From positions 1 through 10,535 of the forward strand of contig JAAOZO010000093.1 of assembly GCA_011605715.1 (NCBI GenBank): a stretch of DNA of 10,535 nt, read 5' to 3'. Of the stretch, positions 1-6,505 are shown piece by piece. Below the pieces are notes generated by a model, which was given only the letters and a program-made list of their open reading frames with translations, searched no databases and was not told where the DNA came from. The DNA is from Nitrososphaerota archaeon. GTDB lineage: Archaea; Thermoproteota; EX4484-205; JAAOZO01. Every line of letters begins with the position of its first letter. The stretch's first letter is position 1. The translations under genes were made by a program, and so were the position numbers.

Positions 1-1
1 G

Positions 2-76
2 CATGTAAGTGCTACAATTTATACAGCTATATGTAGTGAAGAGTTAAATACTTACTATGAGTCATTTATTACGTGA
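2..76 (+). CDS. C-terminal end of an unidentified upstream gene (partial)
   Basis: A reading frame enters from the left edge and runs 24 codons to TGA at 74-76, seven bases before the V4R start codon. The other two plus frames close early (TAG at 34-36; TAA at 6-8). The tail (residues such as SEELNTYYESFIT) has ordinary protein composition. Its stop overlaps the Shine-Dalgarno-like GAGGTG of the next gene, as expected inside an operon. No family can be assigned from so short a piece, and a chance open frame is possible. Confidence 0.4.
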   Translation, partial: HVSATIYTAICSEELNTYYESFIT

Positions 77-80
77 GGTG
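75..80 (+). promoter_or_regulatory. Ribosome binding site of the V4R gene, overlapping the preceding stop
   Basis: GAGGTG matches the archaeal anti-Shine-Dalgarno sequence. It shares bases with the TGA at 74-76 and lies two bases before the ATG at 83. This supports that start and suggests translational coupling to the upstream frame. The spacing is shorter than usual. Confidence 0.45.
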
Positions 81-82
81 CT

Positions 83-889
83 ATGTCAGTCAAAAGTGTT
101 CGAGGAGACGTTATAATTCCTGGCATTTTTGATCCTGGAAAAAAGTTTGTTTCGTATAGATTTAGGACAAAAAAGCTTGGAGTGGCCAGCAAGCTTCATA
201 GATTTTTTATAGATAATTTAAAACTTAAAGTAATTTATGAAGGAAGAATTGCAAGTGATAATGAACGAATAGGATATGGTATACTTGATGTAACTAACTT
301 TAAAGGATCGATTGAGGATATAACTAGAGCCATTTACGAAGCTGAAATACTTAGTTCTGAAGATGAATTTAAGGTTTACGAACATAAGGTAAAAGGTCTT
401 GGAGTAGTACCTTTCCAACAGCCATTAATGATTGGGAACTTTTCTGAAGCTGTAGTTTTTCCAGAAGGCATAATAGAAGATGCATTGGAAGAAATGAAAA
501 GGGAATTTAAATCTGCTGGAGAGGCATTTTTGTACTACATGGGTAAGAATGGAGGTATAAAGTTTGCTGATACTCTTAAAAAAGAACTTCTTGTAGCTGA
601 TACGAGTACGTTTCTCAATCTTCTGTTACAACTTTTTGCCATAACGGGAATGTGCAGCGATGCTAAACTTCTAGAGTACAACGAGGAGAATGGGAAAATA
701 CACCTATCATTTTCTGAGCTCTTTGAGTGCAAAAACCTACGAAAGGAAAAACCAAACAGTCAATTCTTTAGGGGATTTATTGCAGGAGTAGTTTCTAGCT
801 TATGGAAAACTGACGTTAAAGTTGAAGAGGTAACATGCACAGCTACAGGCTCGGATTTTTGCCAATTTTTAGTCACTAAGGAAGTCTAA
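83..889 (+). CDS. V4R-domain sensor protein
   Basis: This 268-residue soluble protein carries a C-terminal V4R (vinyl-4-reductase) domain at about residues 125-265. V4R domains are small-molecule-binding modules in archaeal and bacterial regulators and in heme/chlorophyll-pathway and hydrocarbon-sensing proteins. Seen here: the signature Cys triad C216, C252 and C260, the F-x-R-G-F-x-A-G segment (228-235), and the closing pattern C-x-A-x-G-x-D-x-C-x-F (252-262). Residues 1-110 form a separate alpha/beta N-terminal domain, possibly ACT-like; no helix-turn-helix or catalytic motif is obvious. The ATG is supported by GAGGTG just upstream. The stop of an upstream frame is only seven bases away, so it is probably the distal gene of an operon. 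The domain call is firm; ligand and target are unknown. Confidence 0.8.
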   Translation: MSVKSVRGDVIIPGIFDPGKKFVSYRFRTKKLGVASKLHRFFIDNLKLKVIYEGRIASDNERIGYGILDVTNFKGSIEDITRAIYEAEILSSEDEFKVYEHKVKGLGVVPFQQPLMIGNFSEAVVFPEGIIEDALEEMKREFKSAGEAFLYYMGKNGGIKFADTLKKELLVADTSTFLNLLLQLFAITGMCSDAKLLEYNEENGKIHLSFSELFECKNLRKEKPNSQFFRGFIAGVVSSLWKTDVKVEEVTCTATGSDFCQFLVTKEV

Positions 890-1277
890 CAAGTTTAAGT
901 TATTTTCACCAAGATCATAGAACACTGTGCAGAAAAGAAAAAAGGTTTTTCATTTAATGTATGAGCTTAAAATATTAAAATACAACTGCAATAACAGCAA
1001 GTTTTAGAGGCTTGCCTGAAGGTCATCTTATACTCGTTTAAGGCATACCTCACATTTTATACAAAAATATAGGTTAAGGATAGACAGATAACTCAACGCT
1101 TCGACAAATTCATAAAGACGCTGGGAGTATGAAATCTAAAGAATTACGTAGGTCTACCCAAGACTACATAACTTATAACTTCCTACGTCATTTGTAGCAA
1201 TAGGAACAGAGATGTTATTATAGATACGAAAAACTAATATCCTTCTAATTGCTCATCTGAGTTTAGATAACTAACAA
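890..1277 (+). other. Intergenic gap upstream of kamA, no gene seen
   Basis: No frame on either strand exceeds a few dozen codons or looks protein-like. Contents: the T-run at 944-955; a 7-base inverted repeat ACGTAGG/CCTACGT (1146-1152 and 1182-1188) that could be chance; and a TATA-like TTATTATAGATA (1215-1226), which would place transcription start near 1247 and leave kamA a leader of about 30 bases. The gap implies that kamA is transcribed separately from the V4R gene. Confidence 0.4.
944..955 (+). terminator. T-rich run after the V4R gene
   Basis: An A-rich stretch runs into GGTTTTTCATTT about 55 bases after the V4R stop. Archaeal RNA polymerase terminates at short T-runs, so this is a candidate 3' end. 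There is no hairpin. Confidence 0.25.
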
Positions 1278-2594
1278 TTGGGACAACCTCAAGTTAGTTC
1301 GTTGTCCTCAGAACAAAGACGTAAGAAAGATTTTGAATACAAAATTGAGGACGAATGGTGGAAGAAATTTAGTGCATGGAGAGACGTTAGCAAAGAAGAA
1401 TTTTTGGATTGGCGGTGGCAATACGAACATCTAATAAACTCTCCAGAAAAGCTCTTTAGGGTATTTCATTGGCTAAGTGAAGAAGAGAAAAAGGAAATAG
1501 TAGAAGTTTCTAAGGTTTATCCTTTACTCATAAACCCTTATTACTTGTCGCTTGTTAACCCTAACGATAAATTTGACCCTATTAAGATGCAATGTATTCC
1601 TTCAAAGGAAGAACTAATAGACAAAGCATCGCCTGAAGACCCTTTAGCTGAAGAAAGCGATGAAGTAGTTCCAAACTTAGTTCATAGGTATCCGGATAGG
1701 GCTCTTTACATAACTACTAACTTTTGTGCAACGTACTGTAGATTCTGCACGAGAAAAAGAATACTGGGGAAAGCTATTGTAAGTGGCGTTTCAAGCTTAC
1801 AAAAAATAGTCGACTATCTTAAGCAAAACAAGCAAGTTCACGACATAGTAATCTCTGGAGGAGACCCGTTGACGCTTTCCAATAAGGACCTAGAGAAGAT
1901 ATTAAGCGAACTAAGCGCTATAGACTCAATAGATACGCTAAGGCTAGGAAGCAGAGTCCCTGTAACTTTGCCCATGAGATTGTTTGATGAAGAACTGCTA
2001 GAACTGCTAGAAAAGTATAGCGACTTACTGTGGCTTAACACCCACTTTAACCATCCAAACGAAATAACTGAAGTTTCTTATTTGGCAATAAAGAACGTAC
2101 TTAAGCTGGGAATTCCAGTCAACAACCAAACGGTTCTTCTTAAAGGTGTAAATGACGACGTTGAAGTTATGAGGAAGCTGATGTTAAGCTTAATTAAAAT
2201 AAAAGTTAGACCTTATTACTTGTTTCATTGTGACCCAACGAAGGGCATAAGACACTTTAGAACTACTGTCTGGAAAGGTTTAGAGATAATGGAAGGTTTA
2301 AGGGGCCACATCTCTGGTCTTGCTGTTCCAACCTATGTTATAGATGCGCCTGGAGGAGGGGGGAAGATTCCCATTATGCCAAACTACATAATTTCGATGT
2401 CTGAAGAGAGGATTGTACTAAGAAACTTTGAAGGAAGTATTGTAAGCTATGATCCAACAGGAAGAGCCTTAACTAAGAAGGAAAATCAAAGATTCGAGGG
2501 TATAATAAGCTTACTGGAGGGAAGTTTTGATAAAATTGACTCATTGGACTCAGAAAGAATTAAAAGAAGAAAGTCAACTAGCAAATCTAGTTGA
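1278..2594 (+). CDS. kamA: Lysine 2,3-aminomutase family radical-SAM enzyme
   Basis: This 438-residue PLP- and SAM-dependent enzyme is predicted to convert L-lysine to L-beta-lysine. Visible motifs: C150-x3-C154-x2-C157 for the 4Fe-4S cluster; the family block G-S-R-x-P-V (224-229); D319 in H-C-D-P and D356 in I-D-A-P, matching the two aspartates that hold the lysine amino group in the clostridial enzyme; and K363 in G-G-G-G-K, the PLP Schiff-base lysine. Glutamate mutases replace these aspartates, so lysine is the better substrate guess. The C-terminal Cys cluster that binds zinc in Clostridium subterminale KamA is absent. The start is TTG, directly preceded by in-frame TAA (1272-1274) with no good ribosome binding site, so the first residues are uncertain. 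No beta-lysine acetyltransferase (AblB) is adjacent. Confidence 0.88.
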   Translation: MGQPQVSSLSSEQRRKKDFEYKIEDEWWKKFSAWRDVSKEEFLDWRWQYEHLINSPEKLFRVFHWLSEEEKKEIVEVSKVYPLLINPYYLSLVNPNDKFDPIKMQCIPSKEELIDKASPEDPLAEESDEVVPNLVHRYPDRALYITTNFCATYCRFCTRKRILGKAIVSGVSSLQKIVDYLKQNKQVHDIVISGGDPLTLSNKDLEKILSELSAIDSIDTLRLGSRVPVTLPMRLFDEELLELLEKYSDLLWLNTHFNHPNEITEVSYLAIKNVLKLGIPVNNQTVLLKGVNDDVEVMRKLMLSLIKIKVRPYYLFHCDPTKGIRHFRTTVWKGLEIMEGLRGHISGLAVPTYVIDAPGGGGKIPIMPNYIISMSEERIVLRNFEGSIVSYDPTGRALTKKENQRFEGIISLLEGSFDKIDSLDSERIKRRKSTSKSS

Positions 2595-2667
2595 TGCGAC
2601 TACGGAAGAGAAAAACTTAAGGCTTTTACGCTTTAAAAATTTCTAACATAAGCATAGTCTGAATTAA

Positions 2668-2690
2668 CTTTCTTATTTCTCCTTTTTATT
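2668..2690 (+). terminator. T-rich stretch at the convergent kamA / coiled-coil gene boundary
   Basis: The plus strand reads CTTTCTTATTTCTCCTTTTT about 75 bases after the kamA stop, a plausible archaeal termination signal. It overlaps the last codons of the minus-strand gene. For that gene, the plus-strand A-runs at 2610-2615 and 2635-2639 would give U-runs in its transcript. Confidence 0.3.
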
Positions 2691-3245
2691 CTCTTGCTGT
2701 TTTTGCTCCTCAAGTTCGCTTAACGCAATTCCTCTCATAACCGAAGCATACATTAGTAGCTTCCACGTCTCTCCTATTTTGTCGCCATATTCTTTAACTA
2801 GTTTTCTAGCAATTTCTCTTAGTTCATCAGCCTCTTGTAAGCTTAATTTTTCTTTATCTAACAACTCTTTCAGCCTACTTGACTCTTCCTTAGTTAAAGG
2901 GTTATGGATTGAGGAGAGTCTATACAACTCTCCCTTTACAAACGTAACATCTCTTTGTTCAATAACTTTTCTAAATCCAAGAAACTCGGTAAAGAATTCT
3001 AGTTGATTCCTTGTTGCTTCCGTTATGTTGCCAATTTTTCTTTCTACCACATCAAATCTTTCGTTGATTATTTTTTTGAAAGCATCAAAACTTTCATCTA
3101 CTGCCTTAAATCTCTCGTCTATTGCCCTAAATCTTTCATCCATTTGAGCGAATCTTTTTCCAAGCCAATAAGCCAAAGAAACAATTGAAATTAAAAGGGT
3201 TAATAAGCTTCCCAACATTGTTAAGAAGAGTTCTAATTCAGGCAT
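2673..3245 (-). CDS. Membrane-anchored coiled-coil protein, function unknown
   Basis: This 190-residue protein has three visible parts. Residues 7-28 form one hydrophobic segment, likely an N-terminal membrane anchor. Residues 31-70 form a regular coiled coil: Phe recurs every seven residues (F32, F39, F46, F53) with M35, I42, V49 and F56 at the companion heptad positions, from repeats of the D-E-R-F-x-A type. Residues 116-175 are a helical domain rich in Glu, Lys and Leu, of a kind I associate with hypothetical crenarchaeal proteins. The C-terminus is highly charged. It is likely an oligomeric protein tethered to the cytoplasmic face of the membrane. It is transcribed convergently to kamA and lies 325 bases downstream of the exchanger gene, with its own TATA-like box. 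No enzymatic motif is seen. Confidence 0.75.
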   Translation of the reverse strand: MPELELFLTMLGSLLTLLISIVSLAYWLGKRFAQMDERFRAIDERFKAVDESFDAFKKIINERFDVVERKIGNITEATRNQLEFFTEFLGFRKVIEQRDVTFVKGELYRLSSIHNPLTKEESSRLKELLDKEKLSLQEADELREIARKLVKEYGDKIGETWKLLMYASVMRGIALSELEEQKQQENKKEK

Positions 3246-3271
3246 ATTCTCATACTTTACTGCATAATATG

Positions 3272-3281
3272 ACTTAAAAAT
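3272..3281 (-). promoter_or_regulatory. TATA-like box of the coiled-coil protein gene
   Basis: On the minus strand the sequence is GATTTTTAAG, centred about 31 bases before the ATG at 3245. This fits a transcript with a leader of only a few bases. A second TTTAAAAG lies at 3287-3294. Confidence 0.4.
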
Positions 3282-3373
3282 CTTTCTTTTAAAGACAGAA
3301 CTATCAACTCAAAAACTCATTTACTTTAAAAATTGACAAGAAAGCCTAGAACTTTAGTTCTGAGATGAATTAC

Positions 3374-3493
3374 TCTGTTAACTTAAGCGCCACTACCGAA
3401 AGGTTGGTTCTCTACCTCTTGAAGCTTATTTTAAATATTTTGAACATAAAGAAAAAATAACTCCTTGGCCTAGAAAAACCTTAAGTTAACAGA
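3374..3493. repeat. Perfect 14-base inverted repeat flanking 92 bases
   Basis: TCTGTTAACTTAAG at 3374-3387 is exactly inverted at 3480-3493 (CTTAAGTTAACAGA). The enclosed 92 bases hold no open frame of note. A perfect 14-base match within about 100 bases is unlikely by chance in a 325-base gap. It could be terminal repeats of a decayed miniature transposable element, or a stem closing a structured RNA. No clear target-site duplication is visible. Confidence 0.6.
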
Positions 3494-3557
3494 CCTTTCT
3501 TGCCAAATTTTTTATTTTCTTTATAAAAGAAGAATTAGATAAAAAGTTTGGCGGTCT
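3491..3557. repeat. Long nested hairpin downstream of the exchanger gene
   Basis: GCCAAATTTTTTAT (3502-3515) pairs with ATAAAAAGTTTGGC (3539-3552) over 14 positions, one being a U-G wobble if the plus strand is transcribed. Inside, TTCTTT (3517-3522) pairs with AAAGAA (3526-3531). Outside, AGACC (3491-3495) pairs with GGTCT (3553-3557) across a six-base bulge. It starts 14 bases beyond the exchanger stop, so it could shape that transcript's 3' end, or form one element with the neighbouring inverted repeat, whose right arm it shares by three bases. Confidence 0.6.
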
Positions 3558-3570
3558 TACTTTACTATTA

Positions 3571-4551
3571 TTAAATTGTAACAAGAGCTTGAAAGAGAAC
3601 GTAAAGTCCAAGCAATATTAGTCCACTATTCTTACTTATTTGTCGTTTTGATAGTAAATAGAGAAAAACGAAGCTAGAAATTAAAACTGGAGTAATTAGC
3701 ACCGAGAAGGCAGCTAAGTCTATATATGGGTCTAGGGTTAAGAGCATGCCAAGTATTAGCGTTGTGTTAACTAAGTTACTTCCTATGGCATCTCCCAAAG
3801 CCATCCACACTCTTCCTTTCTTAGCTGCCGTAAGTTCAACTACTAATTCTGGAAGAGAAGTACTCAGTGCAACAACTTTTGCAGCTAGAATAGAACGATG
3901 GATGTTTAGTAGTTCTGAAAGCCTACTTACCGAATCAACAACGATCTTAGCTCCGATTATTAACCCACCTATGCAGAGAAGGAGCACAATGTATTCGAAT
4001 GGAGAGGCTTGAGGCGAAGTATATTCGTTTTCTTCAGATTCAGGATAGATTCTTTTCTTACTTAAAACGATTCTTATGTAAAGCAGGTAGACTATCAATA
4101 GAAAAATACCTGTAAACCGCGTTACCCAACCACCTATAAAAATAGAGAAAGGTATCATTGTAGCAAAAAATAAGACATCTGCAAGCTCTATTATGTTTTG
4201 CTCGTTCAGTATAACTTCACCGGCAACAATTAGGGCTAGCCCAACTATCAGTGTTATATTTGTAACATTTGAGCCTAAAATATCGCCTATAGAAATGCTT
4301 GCCTTATTTTCCAGAGCTGAGATTATAGCTACACTTAGTTCTGGAGATGAAGTCGACACTGAAAGAAGTAGAAAGCCCACGGACAACTCTGAAAGCTTAA
4401 ACTGCTTCATTATCTTTTCTGCTATGTTAACTAGCATACTCCCTGAAACTGCAATCATTATTCCTCCAAATAGCAACGATGCAGCTCGAATTAACGGTTC
4501 CATTGCTTGAAAGTAAGATGCATTTATGAGGGTGTTATATTTCTTTCGCAT
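3571..4551 (-). CDS. Sodium/calcium exchanger family (CaCA) membrane protein
   Basis: This 326-residue membrane protein has about ten hydrophobic helices in two inverted halves separated by a hydrophilic loop (about 163-184). It is predicted to exchange Ca2+ or another divalent cation for Na+ or H+. Both alpha repeats are clear: S-T-S-S-P-E at 66-71 with G-D-x-x-G-S-N at 89-95, and S-T-S-L-P-E at 230-235 with G-D-x-x-G-S-N at 253-259. E71 and E235 are the central ion-binding glutamates. By spacing, N262 occupies the position that I recall as D240 in the Methanocaldococcus NCX structure, so the coupling ion is uncertain. A TATA-like box about 29 bases upstream favours the ATG at 4551; a second Met at residue 17 (4503) directly before the first helix is the alternative. 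Confidence 0.88.
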   Translation of the reverse strand: MRKKYNTLINASYFQAMEPLIRAASLLFGGIMIAVSGSMLVNIAEKIMKQFKLSELSVGFLLLSVSTSSPELSVAIISALENKASISIGDILGSNVTNITLIVGLALIVAGEVILNEQNIIELADVLFFATMIPFSIFIGGWVTRFTGIFLLIVYLLYIRIVLSKKRIYPESEENEYTSPQASPFEYIVLLLCIGGLIIGAKIVVDSVSRLSELLNIHRSILAAKVVALSTSLPELVVELTAAKKGRVWMALGDAIGSNLVNTTLILGMLLTLDPYIDLAAFSVLITPVLISSFVFLYLLSKRQISKNSGLILLGLYVLFQALVTI

Positions 4552-4576
4552 ACTATATCCTTAAGTAAGCTGTAGA

Positions 4577-4584
4577 CTTTAAAC
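4577..4584 (-). promoter_or_regulatory. TATA-like box of the exchanger gene
   Basis: GTTTAAAG on the minus strand is centred about 29 bases upstream of the ATG at 4551. This matches archaeal TATA spacing for a nearly leaderless mRNA. Confidence 0.5.
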
Positions 4585-4619
4585 CGCGTTATGAAATTGA
4601 GGGTTCTGATCTTAGCTGA

Positions 4620-4671
4620 AAGCTTTTTGTCATAATAGTTTTAGGCGATAGACTTTGTTTGTAAAAAGCTT
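4620..4671 (-). terminator. Inverted repeat with T-run after pyrG
   Basis: AAGCTTTTT (4620-4628) is perfectly inverted at 4663-4671 (AAAAAGCTT), beginning 46 bases beyond the pyrG stop. In the pyrG transcript the first arm gives a U5 run. It is a candidate 3' end, but a nine-base AT-rich repeat could be chance. Confidence 0.25.
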
Positions 4672-4716
4672 GGGCCACATAGCTAATCTACGAGGAAATG
4701 TTATTCTTAAGGAACA

Positions 4717-6342
4717 CTAATGTTCTATACAACTTTTAACAAAACCAAAGAACAGTGGGTTTGGCTTTAATGGCCTAGAAGTAAATTCAGGATGAAATTG
4801 AGTTCCTAAGAAGTACTTTAGCTTAGGGAGTTCGCCTATCTGCATTATCCCTTCATCTTTTTCGGATTCACCAGAAAAGACAAGGCCATTCTTTTCCAGA
4901 ATATCAACATACTTAGGATTAATTTCATACCTATGCCTAAATCTTTCAATAACTTTTTTCTTTTTATAAAGTTCATAAGCTAATGTATTCTCCTTGATCA
5001 GTACAACTTGCCCACCTAAACGCATCGTTGCACCATACTTTCTTTCTTCAATTAGCTTCCTTTGCCAAGGTAAAAGGTCAACAACAGGGTAAGGTGTAGA
5101 TGCGTCTATTTCAGTAGAGTGCGCGCCCTTTAGGCCGCAGACATTCCTTGCAAACTCAACTACAGCAAGCTGAAAACCAAAACACAACCCTAAGAAAGGA
5201 ACATTGTTCTCCCTTGCAAACCTGATGGCTTCTATTTTTCCTTCAACTCCACTAGCTCCAAACCCTCCGGGCACTATTATTCCATCGACAGACTTTAATT
5301 TCTTAAGTTCTTCCTCATCCTTAGCTTCTAGAGCCTTAGCATCAATCCAATAAAACTTTGGAGAAACGTTGTTGCTCCATGCTGCATGCTTAACAGCTTC
5401 TATAACTGAAACATAGGAATCAGGTAGGTTGTATTCGCCAATATCGAAGTACTTCCCAACTATTCCAATTCTTACAAAGTCTTTTATGTTCTTAATTTTT
5501 TCAATTAAATTTCTCCATTCCTCTAAGTTTGACTTTCTGTTTTCCATGCCAAGTTTAAGGAGTATTTTATCTCCAAATTTTTGTTCCTCAAACAGTAAAG
5601 GTAACTCGTAAACGTTCTCTAGGTCTGGGTTAGCAATTATATCTTCTTTCCTTACGTTGCAGAAAAGAGCAACCTTCTCTTTCCTAACTTCGTCTATTGT
5701 ACTTTCAGACCTTCCAACTATAAAGTCTGGCTGTATGCCGAGCTCTCTAAGCTCCTTAACAGAATGCTGCACAGGCTTTGTTTTCATCTCTCCAAGACTT
5801 TTTATCACCGGTAAATAACCAACGTGAACAAAAACTACTTTCTCACCTTCAAGCTTCATCTGCCTCGCAGCCTCTAGGAATGGAATGTTTTCATAGTCTC
5901 CAACAACACCTCCAACTTCAACCAAGACAAAATCAGCGTTGCTTTCCTTTGCTACGTCTCTTATTCTTCTCTTCACTTCGTCTGTTATGTGAGGAATTAT
6001 TTGAACTGTTTTTCCTAGGTACTCGCCTCTTCTTTCTTTTTCTATTACTTCCAAGTAAACCTGTCCAGTTGTTATGTTGTTCTTTTTGCTTATTGTGATA
6101 TCTAAGTACCTCTCGTAGTGTCCTAGGTCTTGGTCTATTTCTCCTCCATCTTCGGTAACCCAAACTTCACCGTGCTCCGTAGGTCTTAAAGTTCCAGCAT
6201 CATAATTTAAGTAAGGGTCAATCTTCACAGCTGTAACTTTAAATCCCTTTGCTTGTAAAACTTTGCCAATTGAAGCTGTTGTTATGCCTTTGCCTAGGCC
6301 TGAAACAACACCACCTGTAACGAAAATATAAGCAGTGGGCAT
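4717..6342 (-). CDS. pyrG: CTP synthase
   Basis: This 541-residue enzyme, normal length for the family, aminates UTP to CTP using glutamine and ATP, the last step of pyrimidine nucleotide synthesis. The N-terminal amidoligase domain (about 1-275) shows the P-loop-like S14-G-L-G-K18-G, the segment I-D-P-Y-L-N-Y-D-A-G (41-50), D72 and E142 for Mg2+, and the Y-L-G-K-T-V-Q-I-I-P-H block (108-118). The class I glutamine amidotransferase domain (about 290-541) shows the oxyanion loop P-G-G-F-G (358-362), nucleophile C387 in G-L-C-F-G-F-Q, and H517/E519 in F-H-P-E-F. All catalytic residues are present. The ATG follows a TATA-like box about 25 bases upstream, indicating a leaderless mRNA. Family-typical positions such as the Met after A-G-T (here Leu) vary. 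Confidence 0.97.
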   Translation of the reverse strand: MPTAYIFVTGGVVSGLGKGITTASIGKVLQAKGFKVTAVKIDPYLNYDAGTLRPTEHGEVWVTEDGGEIDQDLGHYERYLDITISKKNNITTGQVYLEVIEKERRGEYLGKTVQIIPHITDEVKRRIRDVAKESNADFVLVEVGGVVGDYENIPFLEAARQMKLEGEKVVFVHVGYLPVIKSLGEMKTKPVQHSVKELRELGIQPDFIVGRSESTIDEVRKEKVALFCNVRKEDIIANPDLENVYELPLLFEEQKFGDKILLKLGMENRKSNLEEWRNLIEKIKNIKDFVRIGIVGKYFDIGEYNLPDSYVSVIEAVKHAAWSNNVSPKFYWIDAKALEAKDEEELKKLKSVDGIIVPGGFGASGVEGKIEAIRFARENNVPFLGLCFGFQLAVVEFARNVCGLKGAHSTEIDASTPYPVVDLLPWQRKLIEERKYGATMRLGGQVVLIKENTLAYELYKKKKVIERFRHRYEINPKYVDILEKNGLVFSGESEKDEGIMQIGELPKLKYFLGTQFHPEFTSRPLKPNPLFFGFVKSCIEH

Positions 6343-6362
6343 GTAACTTGTTGTTATGCCAG

Positions 6363-6370
6363 TTTAAAAA
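6363..6370 (-). promoter_or_regulatory. TATA box of pyrG
   Basis: TTTTTAAA on the minus strand is centred about 25 bases before the pyrG ATG, placing transcription start at or next to the start codon. The same A/T block continues to 6375. Confidence 0.55.
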
Positions 6371-6391
6371 TTTTTCGCTTGCATGCCAACT

Positions 6392-6417
6392 AACTTTTAA
6401 ACCAAACTTTAAACTAA
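6392..6417. repeat. Tandem TATA-like direct repeat upstream of pyrG
   Basis: AACTTTTAAACCA (6392-6404) is followed directly by AACTTTAAACTAA (6405-6417), a near-repeat with an AAACTTT/AAAGTTT core. It lies 50-75 bases upstream of the pyrG start, behind the TATA box. It could be a regulator site, a second promoter, or AT-rich coincidence. Confidence 0.3.
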
Positions 6418-6505
6418 CAAAAGAGTAATAAAAGCGTAATGTCTAGAAGTGAAGATGAAGCAAAGTTATGAAAGTAGTAAAACTCTAGAAAAGGATTATT
6501 GCACG

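Larger units (their letters stand above)
3246..3570 (-). other. Structured intergenic gap between exchanger and coiled-coil genes
   Basis: This 325-base gap has no convincing reading frame on either strand. It holds the promoter of the coiled-coil gene (about 3272-3294), the inverted repeat 3374-3493, the hairpin 3491-3557, and a T5 run on the minus strand (3541-3545) that may terminate the exchanger transcript. Most of its length is therefore covered by inverted repeats. Confidence 0.5.

Noticed and set aside
1013..1053. Interleaved GCCT/AGGC and AGGT/ACCT pairs that could form a pseudoknot.
   Set aside because: Four-base stems are too short to distinguish from chance, and no riboswitch class is recognised.
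1146..1188. Inverted repeat ACGTAGG/CCTACGT upstream of kamA.
   Set aside because: Seven bases with a 29-base loop is expected by chance in a gap of this size, and nothing else supports it.
1278..2594. Glutamate 2,3-aminomutase or EF-P lysine mutase (EpmB) as the identity of the KamA protein.
   Set aside because: Both lysine-binding aspartates (D319, D356) are kept, which argues against a glutamate mutase, and length and C-terminus differ from EpmB.
5778..6163. Open frames of 76-106 codons overlapping pyrG on both strands.
   Set aside because: They lie wholly within the well-supported CTP synthase gene and have the skewed composition of shadow frames.
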